The notes under the pieces were generated by a model. The model saw only the letters and a program-made list of their open reading frames with translations. It was not told the DNA's origin and searched no databases. DNA of 5,788 nt from Candidatus Syntropharchaeum sp. (GTDB lineage: Archaea > Halobacteriota > Syntropharchaeia > Alkanophagales > Methanospirareceae), in contig JADHYP010000090.1 in NCBI GenBank assembly GCA_016782355.1, forward strand, positions 1 through 5,788, written 5' to 3'. How positions within the stretch are numbered: position 1 is the first letter of the stretch; every line of letters begins with the position of its first letter. Both the position numbers and the translations under genes were made by a program. This document shows, piece by piece, positions 1 through 5,788 of the stretch.

Positions 1-1225
1 GGAAGGCTCAGTTGGGAATTTCAAAGTGAAGGTAAAGCGGAAGCCGAGATACGTAGAGGAGGCGCTATGCAACGGATGCATGATGTGTGAAGATGCTTGC
101 AGACTAAATAACAGGTTTCCAAACGAATTTGATTTAGGACTGATGAAGAGAGCACCGATATATAGACCTTTTCCTTTTGCAATTCCCGCTGTTTATACCA
201 TTGATGCAGAGACTTGTTTGATGGTAAAGAAGGGAAAATGTGGAAAAGCAACGCTTGAAAGCACGAGAGAAGCAAGGGGAAAGAAAGAGAGAGGAGAGGA
301 AGTATCCAAAGATGAAGCTCCTCCCTGTGTTCTGGTATGTGGTCCAAATTGCATAAATCATGATATGACGGAAGAGATAGTGGAGTTGAATGTGGGAGCA
401 ATTATAGTTGCAACGGGGTGGGACATCATGGACTCGACGGCTATGCCGGAATATAAGTATGGTGTATATCCAAACGTAATTCACGGATTGGAGTTTGAAC
501 GCTATTCTTCAGCCAGTGGTCCAACGTCCGGGAAGATAACGGTGGCTGGTATGCCAGAGCCGAAGGATGCGGTTTTCTTGTCCTGCGTTGGCTCAAGGAA
601 CAAACAGACAGGGTTTGAATACTGCTCTCGCGTATGCTGTATGTATTTGGCGAAGCAGGCGCATTTGCTCGAGGAGAAGGTTCATGGGTGTAAGATAACA
701 GTGCTATATCAAGACGTAAGGGCATTCGGTAAAGGATTCGAGGAATTTTATGACCGCGTGAAGGGAGAGGGGGTTACTTACCGGAGGGGACTTGCAGCCG
801 AGGTATACAAAAAACCAGGCAGTGATAGGGTCATAGTGAGAGCGGAAGATACGATGCTTGGCGAGCCTTTTGAACTCGAAGCGGACATTGTAGTGCTTGG
901 AATAGGTCTGAAACCGAGTGAAGGCACAGATAAGTTACTGGAAATGCTTGGTGTCGCACAAACTTCGGACAATTTTGCAAAAGAGGCACATCCAAAGCTC
1001 AGACCGGTTGATACGGACGTAGAAGGCGTTTTTGTTACCGGATGCGCTCAAGGTCCGAAGGATATACCGGACAGCGTAGCACAGGGAAAAGCAGCAGCAG
1101 CAGCTCTTCTTGCTTATTTAGCCAGGGGTAAAGCGAAAATAAGACCTTCAGTAACAGAGATGGAAGAAGAAGTGTGCATAGGGTATAAGTCATTAAGGCA
1201 AATGGCTGAGAAAATAGGAGCTTAG
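1..1225 (+). CDS. hdrA: HdrA-like iron-sulfur flavoprotein, first of a tandem pair (5' end outside window, C-terminal ferredoxin missing)
   Basis: HdrA is the FAD and iron-sulfur subunit of cytoplasmic heterodisulfide reductase, which splits or merges electron pairs between ferredoxin and the heterodisulfide CoM-S-S-CoB. The frame is open from base 2, and the residues before the GTG at 26 (EGSVGNFK) align with EGYVGNYK of the downstream paralogue, so the gene continues beyond the window and that GTG is an internal Val. Visible parts are an inserted ferredoxin cluster C-x2-C-x2-C-x3-C (first Cys at 68-70), a second cluster region with GKCG at 233-244 and a Cys-rich segment at 326-352, the site C-x12-C-x3-CC (Cys codons at 584, 623, 635 and 638), and the C-terminal half of the flavin domain with GCAQGPKDIPDS. 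The protein stops just after the residues that match the start of the paralogue's C-terminal ferredoxin: CIGCGSC there is CIGYKSL here, followed by a short tail. It therefore lacks two [4Fe-4S] sites. It is 24 bases upstream of the second hdrA and surely co-transcribed. The family call is firm; the partner and substrate are unknown. Confidence 0.92.
   Translation, partial: EGSVGNFKVKVKRKPRYVEEALCNGCMMCEDACRLNNRFPNEFDLGLMKRAPIYRPFPFAIPAVYTIDAETCLMVKKGKCGKATLESTREARGKKERGEEVSKDEAPPCVLVCGPNCINHDMTEEIVELNVGAIIVATGWDIMDSTAMPEYKYGVYPNVIHGLEFERYSSASGPTSGKITVAGMPEPKDAVFLSCVGSRNKQTGFEYCSRVCCMYLAKQAHLLEEKVHGCKITVLYQDVRAFGKGFEEFYDRVKGEGVTYRRGLAAEVYKKPGSDRVIVRAEDTMLGEPFELEADIVVLGIGLKPSEGTDKLLEMLGVAQTSDNFAKEAHPKLRPVDTDVEGVFVTGCAQGPKDIPDSVAQGKAAAAALLAYLARGKAKIRPSVTEMEEEVCIGYKSLRQMAEKIGA
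982..1016 (+). repeat. Near-identical direct repeat shared by the two hdrA genes
   Basis: Bases 982-1016 match 2932-2966 with one mismatch (994 against 2944) over 35 bases and encode the same peptide EAHPKLRPVDT in both genes. A second exact 23-base match links 455-477 and 2408-2430. The two genes are colinear homologues over about 2-1177 and 1994-3127. The short near-identical blocks stand out from the more diverged surroundings, which suggests a tandem duplication, perhaps with later local gene conversion or strong codon-level constraint. Confidence 0.75.
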
Positions 1226-1232
1226 ATTAGAT

Positions 1233-1242
1233 GAGGTGGTGA
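1233..1242 (+). promoter_or_regulatory. Shine-Dalgarno box of the second hdrA
   Basis: GAGGTGGTGA is nearly the full complement of the archaeal 16S rRNA 3' end (GGAGGTGATC), and it ends 7 bases before the ATG at 1250. It lies in the 24-base gap after the stop of the first hdrA. It fixes the ATG at 1250 as the start and shows that the second gene is translated from its own site in a shared transcript. Confidence 0.85.
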
Positions 1243-1249
1243 AAAAAAG

Positions 1250-3406
1250 ATGGGAGAAGAAGAATACGATTATACAAAAATCCCCGCGGAGGGATATGTT
1301 GAGGGTGTGGCGGCTGGAGCACCGGAGGACGCACCCAGGATCGGCGTTTACGTCTGCCACTGCGGAATAAACATAAGGATGGTATTGAATGTAGATGAGC
1401 TTATGAGATATGCGGCGGCATTGCCAAACGTCGTTCTTGCACGGCACTATATATTTGTGTGTTCGGACCCGGGGCAAGAGCTGATAAGAAAAGACATTGC
1501 AGAGGGTAGAGTGAACAGAGTGATAGTAGCTTCTTGTTCGCCGAGGATGCACGAGCCCACTTTCAGAAAGACCTGTTCGGACTCGGGACTGAACCCTTTT
1601 TACTACGAAATGACGAACATAAGGGAACATTGTAGCTGGCCACACGTGGATTATCCGGAAGAAGCGCTTGAGAAGTCGAAGGAATTGATAAGAAGTTCGG
1701 TTGCGCGAAGTTCGTTATTGGAGTCAATAGATGAGAAGGAAGTGGATGTCACTCCGGAAGTGCTGGTGATAGGGGGTGGGATAACCGGGATGTATGCTGC
1801 GCTGGATATCGCAAATGGTGGCTATAAGGTGCATCTGGTAGAGAAGAATCCATCTATTGGCGGGCACGCAGCACAATTAGACAGCACTTTCCCCACACTC
1901 GAGCGTTCGACATCTATCCTGACGCCGAGAATGATAGACGTTGGAGCACATCCGAACGTAAATCTGATGACATATTCAGAGGTTGAAGATATAGAAGGCT
2001 ACGTGGGTAATTATAAAGCGAAAGTGAAGAGGAAGCCGAGATATGTGGATGAAGCGAAATGCACGGGATGTGGCTTATGTGTGGAAGCATGCCCGGTGAA
2101 AGATATACCAGACGAATTCAATGAAGAGTTGAGTAAGAGAAGCGCCATTTACATACCTTTCCCGTATGCAGTTCCGCCCGTTTATACCGTTGATGCGGAA
2201 CACTGTTCGTTGCTAAAAGAGGGGAAGTGTGGTGATGCAACGCTTGAAGGCGTTAAGGAAGGTAAAGAACGTCCACCGTGCATGGCGGCATGCAGTCCGG
2301 GAGCGATAGATTTCGGGCAAGGCGAGGAGACGGTAGAGTTGGACGTAGGAACGATTATAGTAGCAACCGGGTATGACATCGTGGACCCGAGAGTGTCGGA
2401 AGAATACAAGTATGGTGTATATCCAAACGTGATTACGGGCTTAGAGTTCGAGCGGTTGGCATCGCCGAGTGGTCCCACGGGCGGAAAGATTGTAGTAAAC
2501 GGAAAAGAGCCGGAAGACGTTGTTTTTATAAGCTGTGTCGGGTCGAGGAATAAGCAAGTGGGGAATGAATACTGTTCCCGTGTATGCTGCATGTACATAG
2601 CAAAACAGGCGCATCGGGTAAGGGAGAAACTGCCGGATGCGAACGTAAAAGTGTGCTTCCAGGATATAAGAGCGTTTGGGAAAGGGTTTGAGGAGTTTTA
2701 CGGTGATGTGAAGGCGGAGGGAGTTATGTACTTAAGAGGGCTCCCGGGTGAGATATACAAGAAACCGGGCAGTGATAGAGTGGTGGTGCGTGGAGAGAAT
2801 ACGCTGCTTGGCGAGCCGTATGAGGTGGAAGCCGACCTTGTGGTGCTCGGCGTGGGATTGAAACCCAATAAAGACGTGGAGAGCATAGTAAGTATGCTAA
2901 AACTTTCTAAATCCACTGACGGGTTCCTGGCAGAGGCACATCCCAAGCTCAGACCGGTTGATACGGCAACAGATGGCGTATATATTGCAGGATGCTGTGC
3001 AAGTCCAAAGGATATAACAGATAGCATAGCGCAGGGAAAAGCGGCTGCGGCTGGGTCTCTCGTCTATTTAATCACGAGTAAGGCAAAAATAGAACCTGCG
3101 ATAGCGCAGATAAGCGAGGAGATTTGCATAGGCTGCGGAAGTTGTGCAGAGATTTGTCCGTATGGTGCGCTTACTCTTGACGAGGTGAGGCAAGTAATGA
3201 CGGTAAACGAAGCCGTGTGTAAAGGCTGTGGCGGTTGTAATTCAATATGTCCTTCGGGAGCCGCGACAATGAAGCATTTCCGCGACAGGCAGGTATATGC
3301 GCAGATAGAGGCGTTGACGGAGATAGGATTGCGAATGCCAGTTGAGATTGCGGGTGCTGAACCAGCAGTCACAACCGCAGAAGCAGGCGAAGGCGAAAGT
3401 GTGTAA
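1250..3406 (+). CDS. hdrA: HdrA-like heterodisulfide reductase subunit A, complete
   Basis: This is the 718-residue FAD/iron-sulfur subunit of a cytoplasmic heterodisulfide reductase-type complex; typical HdrA is about 650-660 residues, and the excess is an acidic N-terminal extension (about 28) and a C-terminal tail (about 35). Domains in order: N-terminal cysteine domain with Cys36, 38, 71, 96, 109 and 128 (VCHCG, ASCSPR, REHCSW); Rossmann FAD motif GGGITG at 175-180; inserted ferredoxin with Cys271, 274, 277, 281 and a second site at Cys319, 327, 344, 348; cluster site Cys429, 442, 446, 447 in the flavin domain; C-terminal two-cluster ferredoxin with Cys626, 629, 632, 636 and 657, 660, 663, 667. 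Two oddities stand out. The usual TLDCxxCILxP motif reads TLERSTSILTP (217-226), so its Cys pair is replaced by Arg219 and Ser222. The second inserted cluster has 16 residues between Cys327 and Cys344, a longer loop than I expect. It lies in an operon with the truncated paralogue upstream. No HdrB, HdrC or MvhD gene is in the window, so the electron partners are unknown. Confidence 0.95.
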   Translation: MGEEEYDYTKIPAEGYVEGVAAGAPEDAPRIGVYVCHCGINIRMVLNVDELMRYAAALPNVVLARHYIFVCSDPGQELIRKDIAEGRVNRVIVASCSPRMHEPTFRKTCSDSGLNPFYYEMTNIREHCSWPHVDYPEEALEKSKELIRSSVARSSLLESIDEKEVDVTPEVLVIGGGITGMYAALDIANGGYKVHLVEKNPSIGGHAAQLDSTFPTLERSTSILTPRMIDVGAHPNVNLMTYSEVEDIEGYVGNYKAKVKRKPRYVDEAKCTGCGLCVEACPVKDIPDEFNEELSKRSAIYIPFPYAVPPVYTVDAEHCSLLKEGKCGDATLEGVKEGKERPPCMAACSPGAIDFGQGEETVELDVGTIIVATGYDIVDPRVSEEYKYGVYPNVITGLEFERLASPSGPTGGKIVVNGKEPEDVVFISCVGSRNKQVGNEYCSRVCCMYIAKQAHRVREKLPDANVKVCFQDIRAFGKGFEEFYGDVKAEGVMYLRGLPGEIYKKPGSDRVVVRGENTLLGEPYEVEADLVVLGVGLKPNKDVESIVSMLKLSKSTDGFLAEAHPKLRPVDTATDGVYIAGCCASPKDITDSIAQGKAAAAGSLVYLITSKAKIEPAIAQISEEICIGCGSCAEICPYGALTLDEVRQVMTVNEAVCKGCGGCNSICPSGAATMKHFRDRQVYAQIEALTEIGLRMPVEIAGAEPAVTTAEAGEGESV

Positions 3407-3425
3407 GTGGAGCAGAGCGTGGAGT

Positions 3426-3459
3426 AGAGAGATTTTTCTCTCTCTTATTCTCCTTTTTT
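3426..3459 (+). terminator. Probable terminator after the hdrA pair
   Basis: The stem AGAGAGA (3426-3432) pairs with TCTCTCT (3437-3443) around a TTTT loop, followed by a pyrimidine- and T-rich stretch ending in six Ts (3454-3459). It starts 20 bases after the hdrA stop and ends just before the stop codon of the convergent minus-strand gene. Archaeal termination depends mainly on T-rich tracts, so the tail may matter more than the weak hairpin. The opposite strand has no matching T tract beyond the stem. Confidence 0.6.
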
Positions 3460-3460
3460 C

Positions 3461-4807
3461 TTAAAATTTGGTTTTCGTAATAATTCTTTTTATCGAGAAA
3501 ACCCGCCTCACCACCTCTAAATTCGTAAGTATTGCCAGTAACAACAGCATAACCAAGACCTGATTCAGAAATGCACCTATCATAATCATAAACACCCGCA
3601 TATCTCTTCTTATTGGTATTCCTCTACCTCCGCCGGGTCTCTCAAACACTCCTTCATACCTCGCATTCGTATAACTTATCATAAACGAGCCAATAAGTGC
3701 AAACAAACCAATAATCCACACTGATATACCACCATGCAGCATCCAATAACCAAAAATCAATCCTAAAATCATTATTCCATCTGCATATCTATCCAGAATG
3801 GAGTCAACAAAAGCTCCATAATCGGTAGTTAAAAACTTCAACCTCGCTACCTCGCCATCACATCCATCAATAATCGAAGAAGCTTGTGCTAATATCCCGC
3901 CAATGACGAGATATTTGTGTTCACCGAGTAAGAAGAAAGCCGCAGACGCCAAAGCCATGATAAAACTGATAATGGTTATTTGGGTAGGTGTCAAATTTGT
4001 GTTCACAATCCTTGCGGTTATTCGCTTTGATATCTTTCGGTTTATACATTTCGAAATGATGCCGTCGGTTGGCTTTTCAAGCGACTTCAGCATTTTATTC
4101 TTCGCATATTCTAAACTCTCTTGCGTATCTATATCACACCAAAACCTCCTGCCGCCAATGTCAAAAACCTCAAGTTTATCGCAGTCAATCAAGCATTGAA
4201 CCGCATCTGACAACTCATACTTTCCTTTTCCTATTTCCGCTTCCAACGCATCGAGCATCTCTGCTGTGCAATAGAAGATACCACAATCAACAGCGTTGTA
4301 ATTTTTTATCCCTTTTCCTATTGCATTTGGCTTATTCCTTTCCAACAGTATTTTCGTAGCATCTTCCAAATCAAACACGTTTTCAGGCTCGTCCACGCAT
4401 AAAACACATTTACGTTCTCTATTCTTTGCATATTCCAGCAGTTCTTTTAAGATGCTCGAATCGAATACATGGTCGCACATCAAAAGAACGAAATCTTCTT
4501 CTTTCAGCGTTTCTCTCGCCTTCAACACCGATAGTCCATTCCCCTTCTCCCATTCTTCATTCTCGACAAAATCTATATTCAGACCTAAACGATTCTGCTT
4601 CTCTTCCACATATTTTACAACTTCTTCGCTTCTATACCCTACGACAATCACGAAATCGTATATTCCGCTTTCTTTTGCCGAAAGAATCGCTCTTTCGAGA
4701 AGCGAAAGCCCAAGCAAAGGAATTAGAGGTTTTGGTTTTGCATTTAATTTGCTCTTTCCTTTCGATAGTCTCTCTCCTTTACCGGCTGCTAATATTACCG
4801 CTTTCAT
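3461..4807 (-). CDS. Bifunctional inositol-1-phosphate cytidylyltransferase / di-myo-inositol-phosphate-phosphate synthase (IPCT/DIPPS type)
   Basis: This 448-residue membrane enzyme is a fusion of two activities. Residues 1 to about 235 form a sugar-nucleotide-type nucleotidyltransferase with LAAGKGER (6-13), KPLIP with Lys26, a metal-site Asp in LLMCDH (Asp112) and WCDIDT (223-228). In the IPCT family this domain makes CDP-inositol from CTP and L-myo-inositol 1-phosphate. Residues from about 250 form a CDP-alcohol phosphotransferase with the complete motif D314-x2-D317-G-x2-A-R-x8-G331-x3-D335-x3-D339 and about five to six hydrophobic helices (near 276-294, 299-313, 341-359, 362-380 and 404-430). 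This domain joins CDP-inositol to inositol 1-phosphate, giving phosphorylated di-myo-inositol phosphate, precursor of the thermoprotectant DIP. The ATG at 4807 overlaps the upstream kinase stop as ATGA, so translation was coupled. Inositol-synthase and kinase remnants upstream fit this pathway. A fusion making an inositol phospholipid or another CDP-alcohol product cannot be excluded, since some archaeal fusions of this kind have unproven substrates. Confidence 0.86.
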   Translation of the reverse strand: MKAVILAAGKGERLSKGKSKLNAKPKPLIPLLGLSLLERAILSAKESGIYDFVIVVGYRSEEVVKYVEEKQNRLGLNIDFVENEEWEKGNGLSVLKARETLKEEDFVLLMCDHVFDSSILKELLEYAKNRERKCVLCVDEPENVFDLEDATKILLERNKPNAIGKGIKNYNAVDCGIFYCTAEMLDALEAEIGKGKYELSDAVQCLIDCDKLEVFDIGGRRFWCDIDTQESLEYAKNKMLKSLEKPTDGIISKCINRKISKRITARIVNTNLTPTQITIISFIMALASAAFFLLGEHKYLVIGGILAQASSIIDGCDGEVARLKFLTTDYGAFVDSILDRYADGIMILGLIFGYWMLHGGISVWIIGLFALIGSFMISYTNARYEGVFERPGGGRGIPIRRDMRVFMIMIGAFLNQVLVMLLLLAILTNLEVVRRVFSIKRIITKTKF

Positions 4808-5219
4808 TTATTCATCCTCTCCATCACCTCTTCCTTATAAGGAACACCTTCTACACCCACCGTCTCAACGACAAAAGAAGCAGCGCAAGATGCAAATATC
4901 GCCGATTCAACCGCATCTTTCGTCTCATAATACCTCAACAAGAACGCAGCGCCAAAAACATCCCCGGCGCCAGTAGCATCCACCTCTTCTCTTTCAAAAG
5001 CAGGTATGTGTTCATGACGCTTTCCCCTATTTGATACGCTAACCGAATGCCTTTTAAGTAATCGCATTCTTCAAAATCCTTCCCCACGCTTGTGGCAATT
5101 GCAGAAGCGACGCAAAAATTCCTTGCCAATATTGCTGAATATGCCGAAGCACCACCGATTATAACGCCTTTTCTAAAGAAAGGTTTATCATGAGTTATAA
5201 AACCTAAAGAGAAAAAAAT
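4804..5219 (-). pseudogene. PfkB/ribokinase-family sugar kinase remnant with internal deletion and frameshift
   Basis: PfkB kinases transfer the gamma-phosphate of ATP to sugars, nucleosides or inositol, and are usually about 280-310 residues. Here only about 138 codons' worth of DNA remains, in two frames. From 5219 one frame reads a family-like N-terminus: SLGFITHD, then a GGASAYSAILARNF segment matching the conserved substrate-binding GG region, then ATSVGKDFEE. From about 5050 another frame gives HIPAF and the catalytic motif DATGAGDVFGAAFL (anion hole and catalytic Asp) through to the C-terminus. The 130-150 residues that should lie between are absent; the junction falls at about 5030-5050. 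The N-terminal frame also lacks any ATG, GTG or TTG between the preceding in-frame TAA (5234-5232) and the conserved start. The TGA at 4806-4804 overlaps the next gene's ATG. The substrate cannot be read; context suggests inositol or a related sugar. I am confident it is broken and cannot make a functional kinase. Confidence 0.82.
4816..4830 (-). promoter_or_regulatory. Ribosome binding site of the IPCT/DIPPS gene, inside the kinase remnant
   Basis: On the minus strand GAGGTGAT (4830-4823) is followed by GGAGAGG (4822-4816), the latter 8 bases before the ATG at 4807. Both lie in the last codons of the kinase fragment. Because this site is carried within the surviving 3' end of the kinase, the downstream gene can keep its own translation start although the kinase is broken. 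Confidence 0.6.
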
Positions 5220-5231
5220 GGGTGTGGGGAT

Positions 5232-5438
5232 TTAGCCTGTAACTCTTATTTCTCCAAAACTATCTTCAATTACTTCCCCTTCTCCTCTTATAAATCGCTC
5301 CAGAAGTTCTCTCGCCATTTCGTCGGGATACTGTACCGGCGGATGCTTCATCGTATATGCAGATATTTCTATTAACGGTCCTGCAATTCCTCTATCCAAC
5401 GCAAGCTTGCAGCTCGCGTAGCGAGAAGTGATGTACGT
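5232..5438 (-). pseudogene. 3' remnant of myo-inositol-1-phosphate synthase
   Basis: The intact enzyme converts glucose 6-phosphate to L-myo-inositol 1-phosphate using NAD, the first step of inositol-phosphate synthesis, and is about 360-390 residues long in prokaryotes. Here only its last 60 or so residues are recognisable, from about 5411: KLALDRGIAGPLIE, then SAYTMKHPPVQYPDEMAREL, then an ERFIRGE segment, ending at TAA 5234-5232. The pattern DRGIxGPxI...SAYxMKxPPxQxPD is the known C-terminal signature of bacterial and archaeal Ino1 proteins. No start codon or ribosome site precedes it: 5438 backwards runs into the stop codon of an unrelated upstream frame. It is in the same frame as the kinase N-terminal piece, 12 bases apart. 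I infer a deletion or rearrangement that removed the first 300 or so codons; an intact copy may exist elsewhere. Confidence 0.78.
5401..5425. repeat. Two adjacent short palindromes at the ino1 remnant breakpoint
   Basis: GCAAGCTTGC (5401-5410) is a perfect 10-base palindrome. It is followed by the inverted repeat CTCGC-gta-GCGAG (5413-5425). The second lies just upstream of where similarity to inositol-phosphate synthase begins and just downstream of the unrelated gene's stop at 5439. It could mark a rearrangement point or act as a weak 3' hairpin for that gene; no T tract follows. Chance occurrence is possible for repeats this short. Confidence 0.4.
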
Positions 5439-5788
5439 TTACTCTCCGTTAATTTCATTCACATCTATTGACCTAGATTTTGCCCATAAATTTGAAAAAT
5501 AGGATAGATTTCTCTCAAAACTATCTTGGTCGCTTATCAAAGAACGTTCAGCGAGAAATTGTCCACCTTCATACCCACGAGTGCCTGGTGAGAGGGGATA
5601 GTAATTAATTAGCATTCGGCTTTTGTATGGCTCTTGCTCTGAAGCGTCTATGATCAAAAGGGCGCGTGTGGGTTCAGTATTATACAGTTTCAATTCTATT
5701 TTACCGTGATCTTCTGCAATCTGGGATATGTCTTTTATGATTTTTATGGAAGCTATCCACTCACTTTTTAACCGCCCGACAATATCCC
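5439..5788 (-). CDS. Unrecognised protein, C-terminal part (5' end outside window)
   Basis: The frame is open from the window edge to TAA at 5441-5439, giving about 115 residues without a start; the TTG at 5693 is an unlikely start because the frame continues upstream with plausible protein sequence (SEWIASIKIIKDISQIAEDHGKI in pieces). The segment is soluble and mixed in charge, with IELKLYNTEPTRALLIID, a RMLINYYP strand, an RGYEGGQFL turn, and a C-terminal helix FERNLSYFSNLWAKSRSI. The order 'LYxxxPT..., (M)LxNxY..., F...F..LW..S' is reminiscent of the C-terminal PLD-like or DUF5919-type module found behind regulatory or signalling domains, but this is a weak resemblance from memory. It has no visible link to inositol metabolism and sits directly against the truncated inositol-synthase piece, so it may have arrived by rearrangement. 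Confidence 0.5.
   Translation of the reverse strand, partial: DIVGRLKSEWIASIKIIKDISQIAEDHGKIELKLYNTEPTRALLIIDASEQEPYKSRMLINYYPLSPGTRGYEGGQFLAERSLISDQDSFERNLSYFSNLWAKSRSIDVNEINGE

Noticed and set aside
26..28. GTG as the start of the first hdrA
   Set aside because: The frame is open to the window edge and the preceding residues EGSVGNFK align with the paralogue, so this is an internal Val.
21..725. Minus-strand open frames across the first hdrA
   Set aside because: They lie opposite a strongly conserved coding sequence and show no recognisable domain.
3407..3460. Possible small RNA or gene between the convergent genes
   Set aside because: Only 54 bases, explained by a purine-rich stretch, one hairpin and a T-rich tail.
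3903..5034. Several plus-strand open frames opposite the IPCT/DIPPS gene and kinase remnant
   Set aside because: They overlap a clear minus-strand gene with family motifs, have low-complexity Ser/Phe/Leu-rich translations, and match no family.
4935..5129. Separate small minus-strand gene
   Set aside because: Its N-terminal half is the continuation of the PfkB N-terminus and its second half is the kinase C-terminal region read in the wrong frame; the apparent start is an internal TTG.
5195..5202. TATA-like TTTTATAA on the minus strand
   Set aside because: It lies inside the kinase coding remnant in an A/T-rich region without a convincing BRE or a start codon at the right distance; it could now serve the downstream gene, but I cannot support that.

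Overview
The window looks archaeal, probably from a methane- or alkane-cycling euryarchaeon (an ANME-1 or Syntrophoarchaeum relative is plausible, but I cannot prove it without a search). The reasons are two tandem heterodisulfide-reductase A (HdrA) genes, a strong archaeal Shine-Dalgarno box between them, and a membrane enzyme of inositol-phosphate osmolyte synthesis typical of thermophilic archaea and some bacteria.

Left part, plus strand (1-3406): two hdrA paralogues in one operon. The first is cut by the window edge and lacks the C-terminal two-cluster ferredoxin domain present in the second. The second is complete (718 residues) and keeps the N-terminal cysteine domain, the FAD Rossmann fold, the inserted ferredoxin, the C-x12-C-x3-CC cluster site and the C-terminal ferredoxin. 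It has lost a Cys pair that I expect just before the I-L-x-P motif. The two probably work together as a modified electron-bifurcating or electron-confurcating flavoprotein. No hdrB, hdrC or hydrogenase gene lies inside the window. A hairpin with a T-rich tail follows at 3426-3459.

Right part, minus strand (5788 down to 3461): read in the direction of transcription, this holds the 3' end of an unrecognised gene (5788-5439), a promoterless and startless remnant of the C-terminus of myo-inositol-1-phosphate synthase (5438-5232), a PfkB-family sugar kinase with its middle deleted and its reading frame shifted (5219-4804), and an intact fused cytidylyltransferase/CDP-alcohol phosphotransferase (4807-3461). 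The order inositol-phosphate synthase, kinase, CDP-inositol/di-inositol-phosphate synthase looks like a former operon for di-myo-inositol phosphate (DIP) or a related inositol-phosphate product. Its first two genes have been eroded while the last remains complete with all visible active-site residues.

No tRNA, rRNA, CRISPR array, transposase or phage gene was recognised. The main points of interest are the asymmetric HdrA pair and the decaying inositol-phosphate operon.
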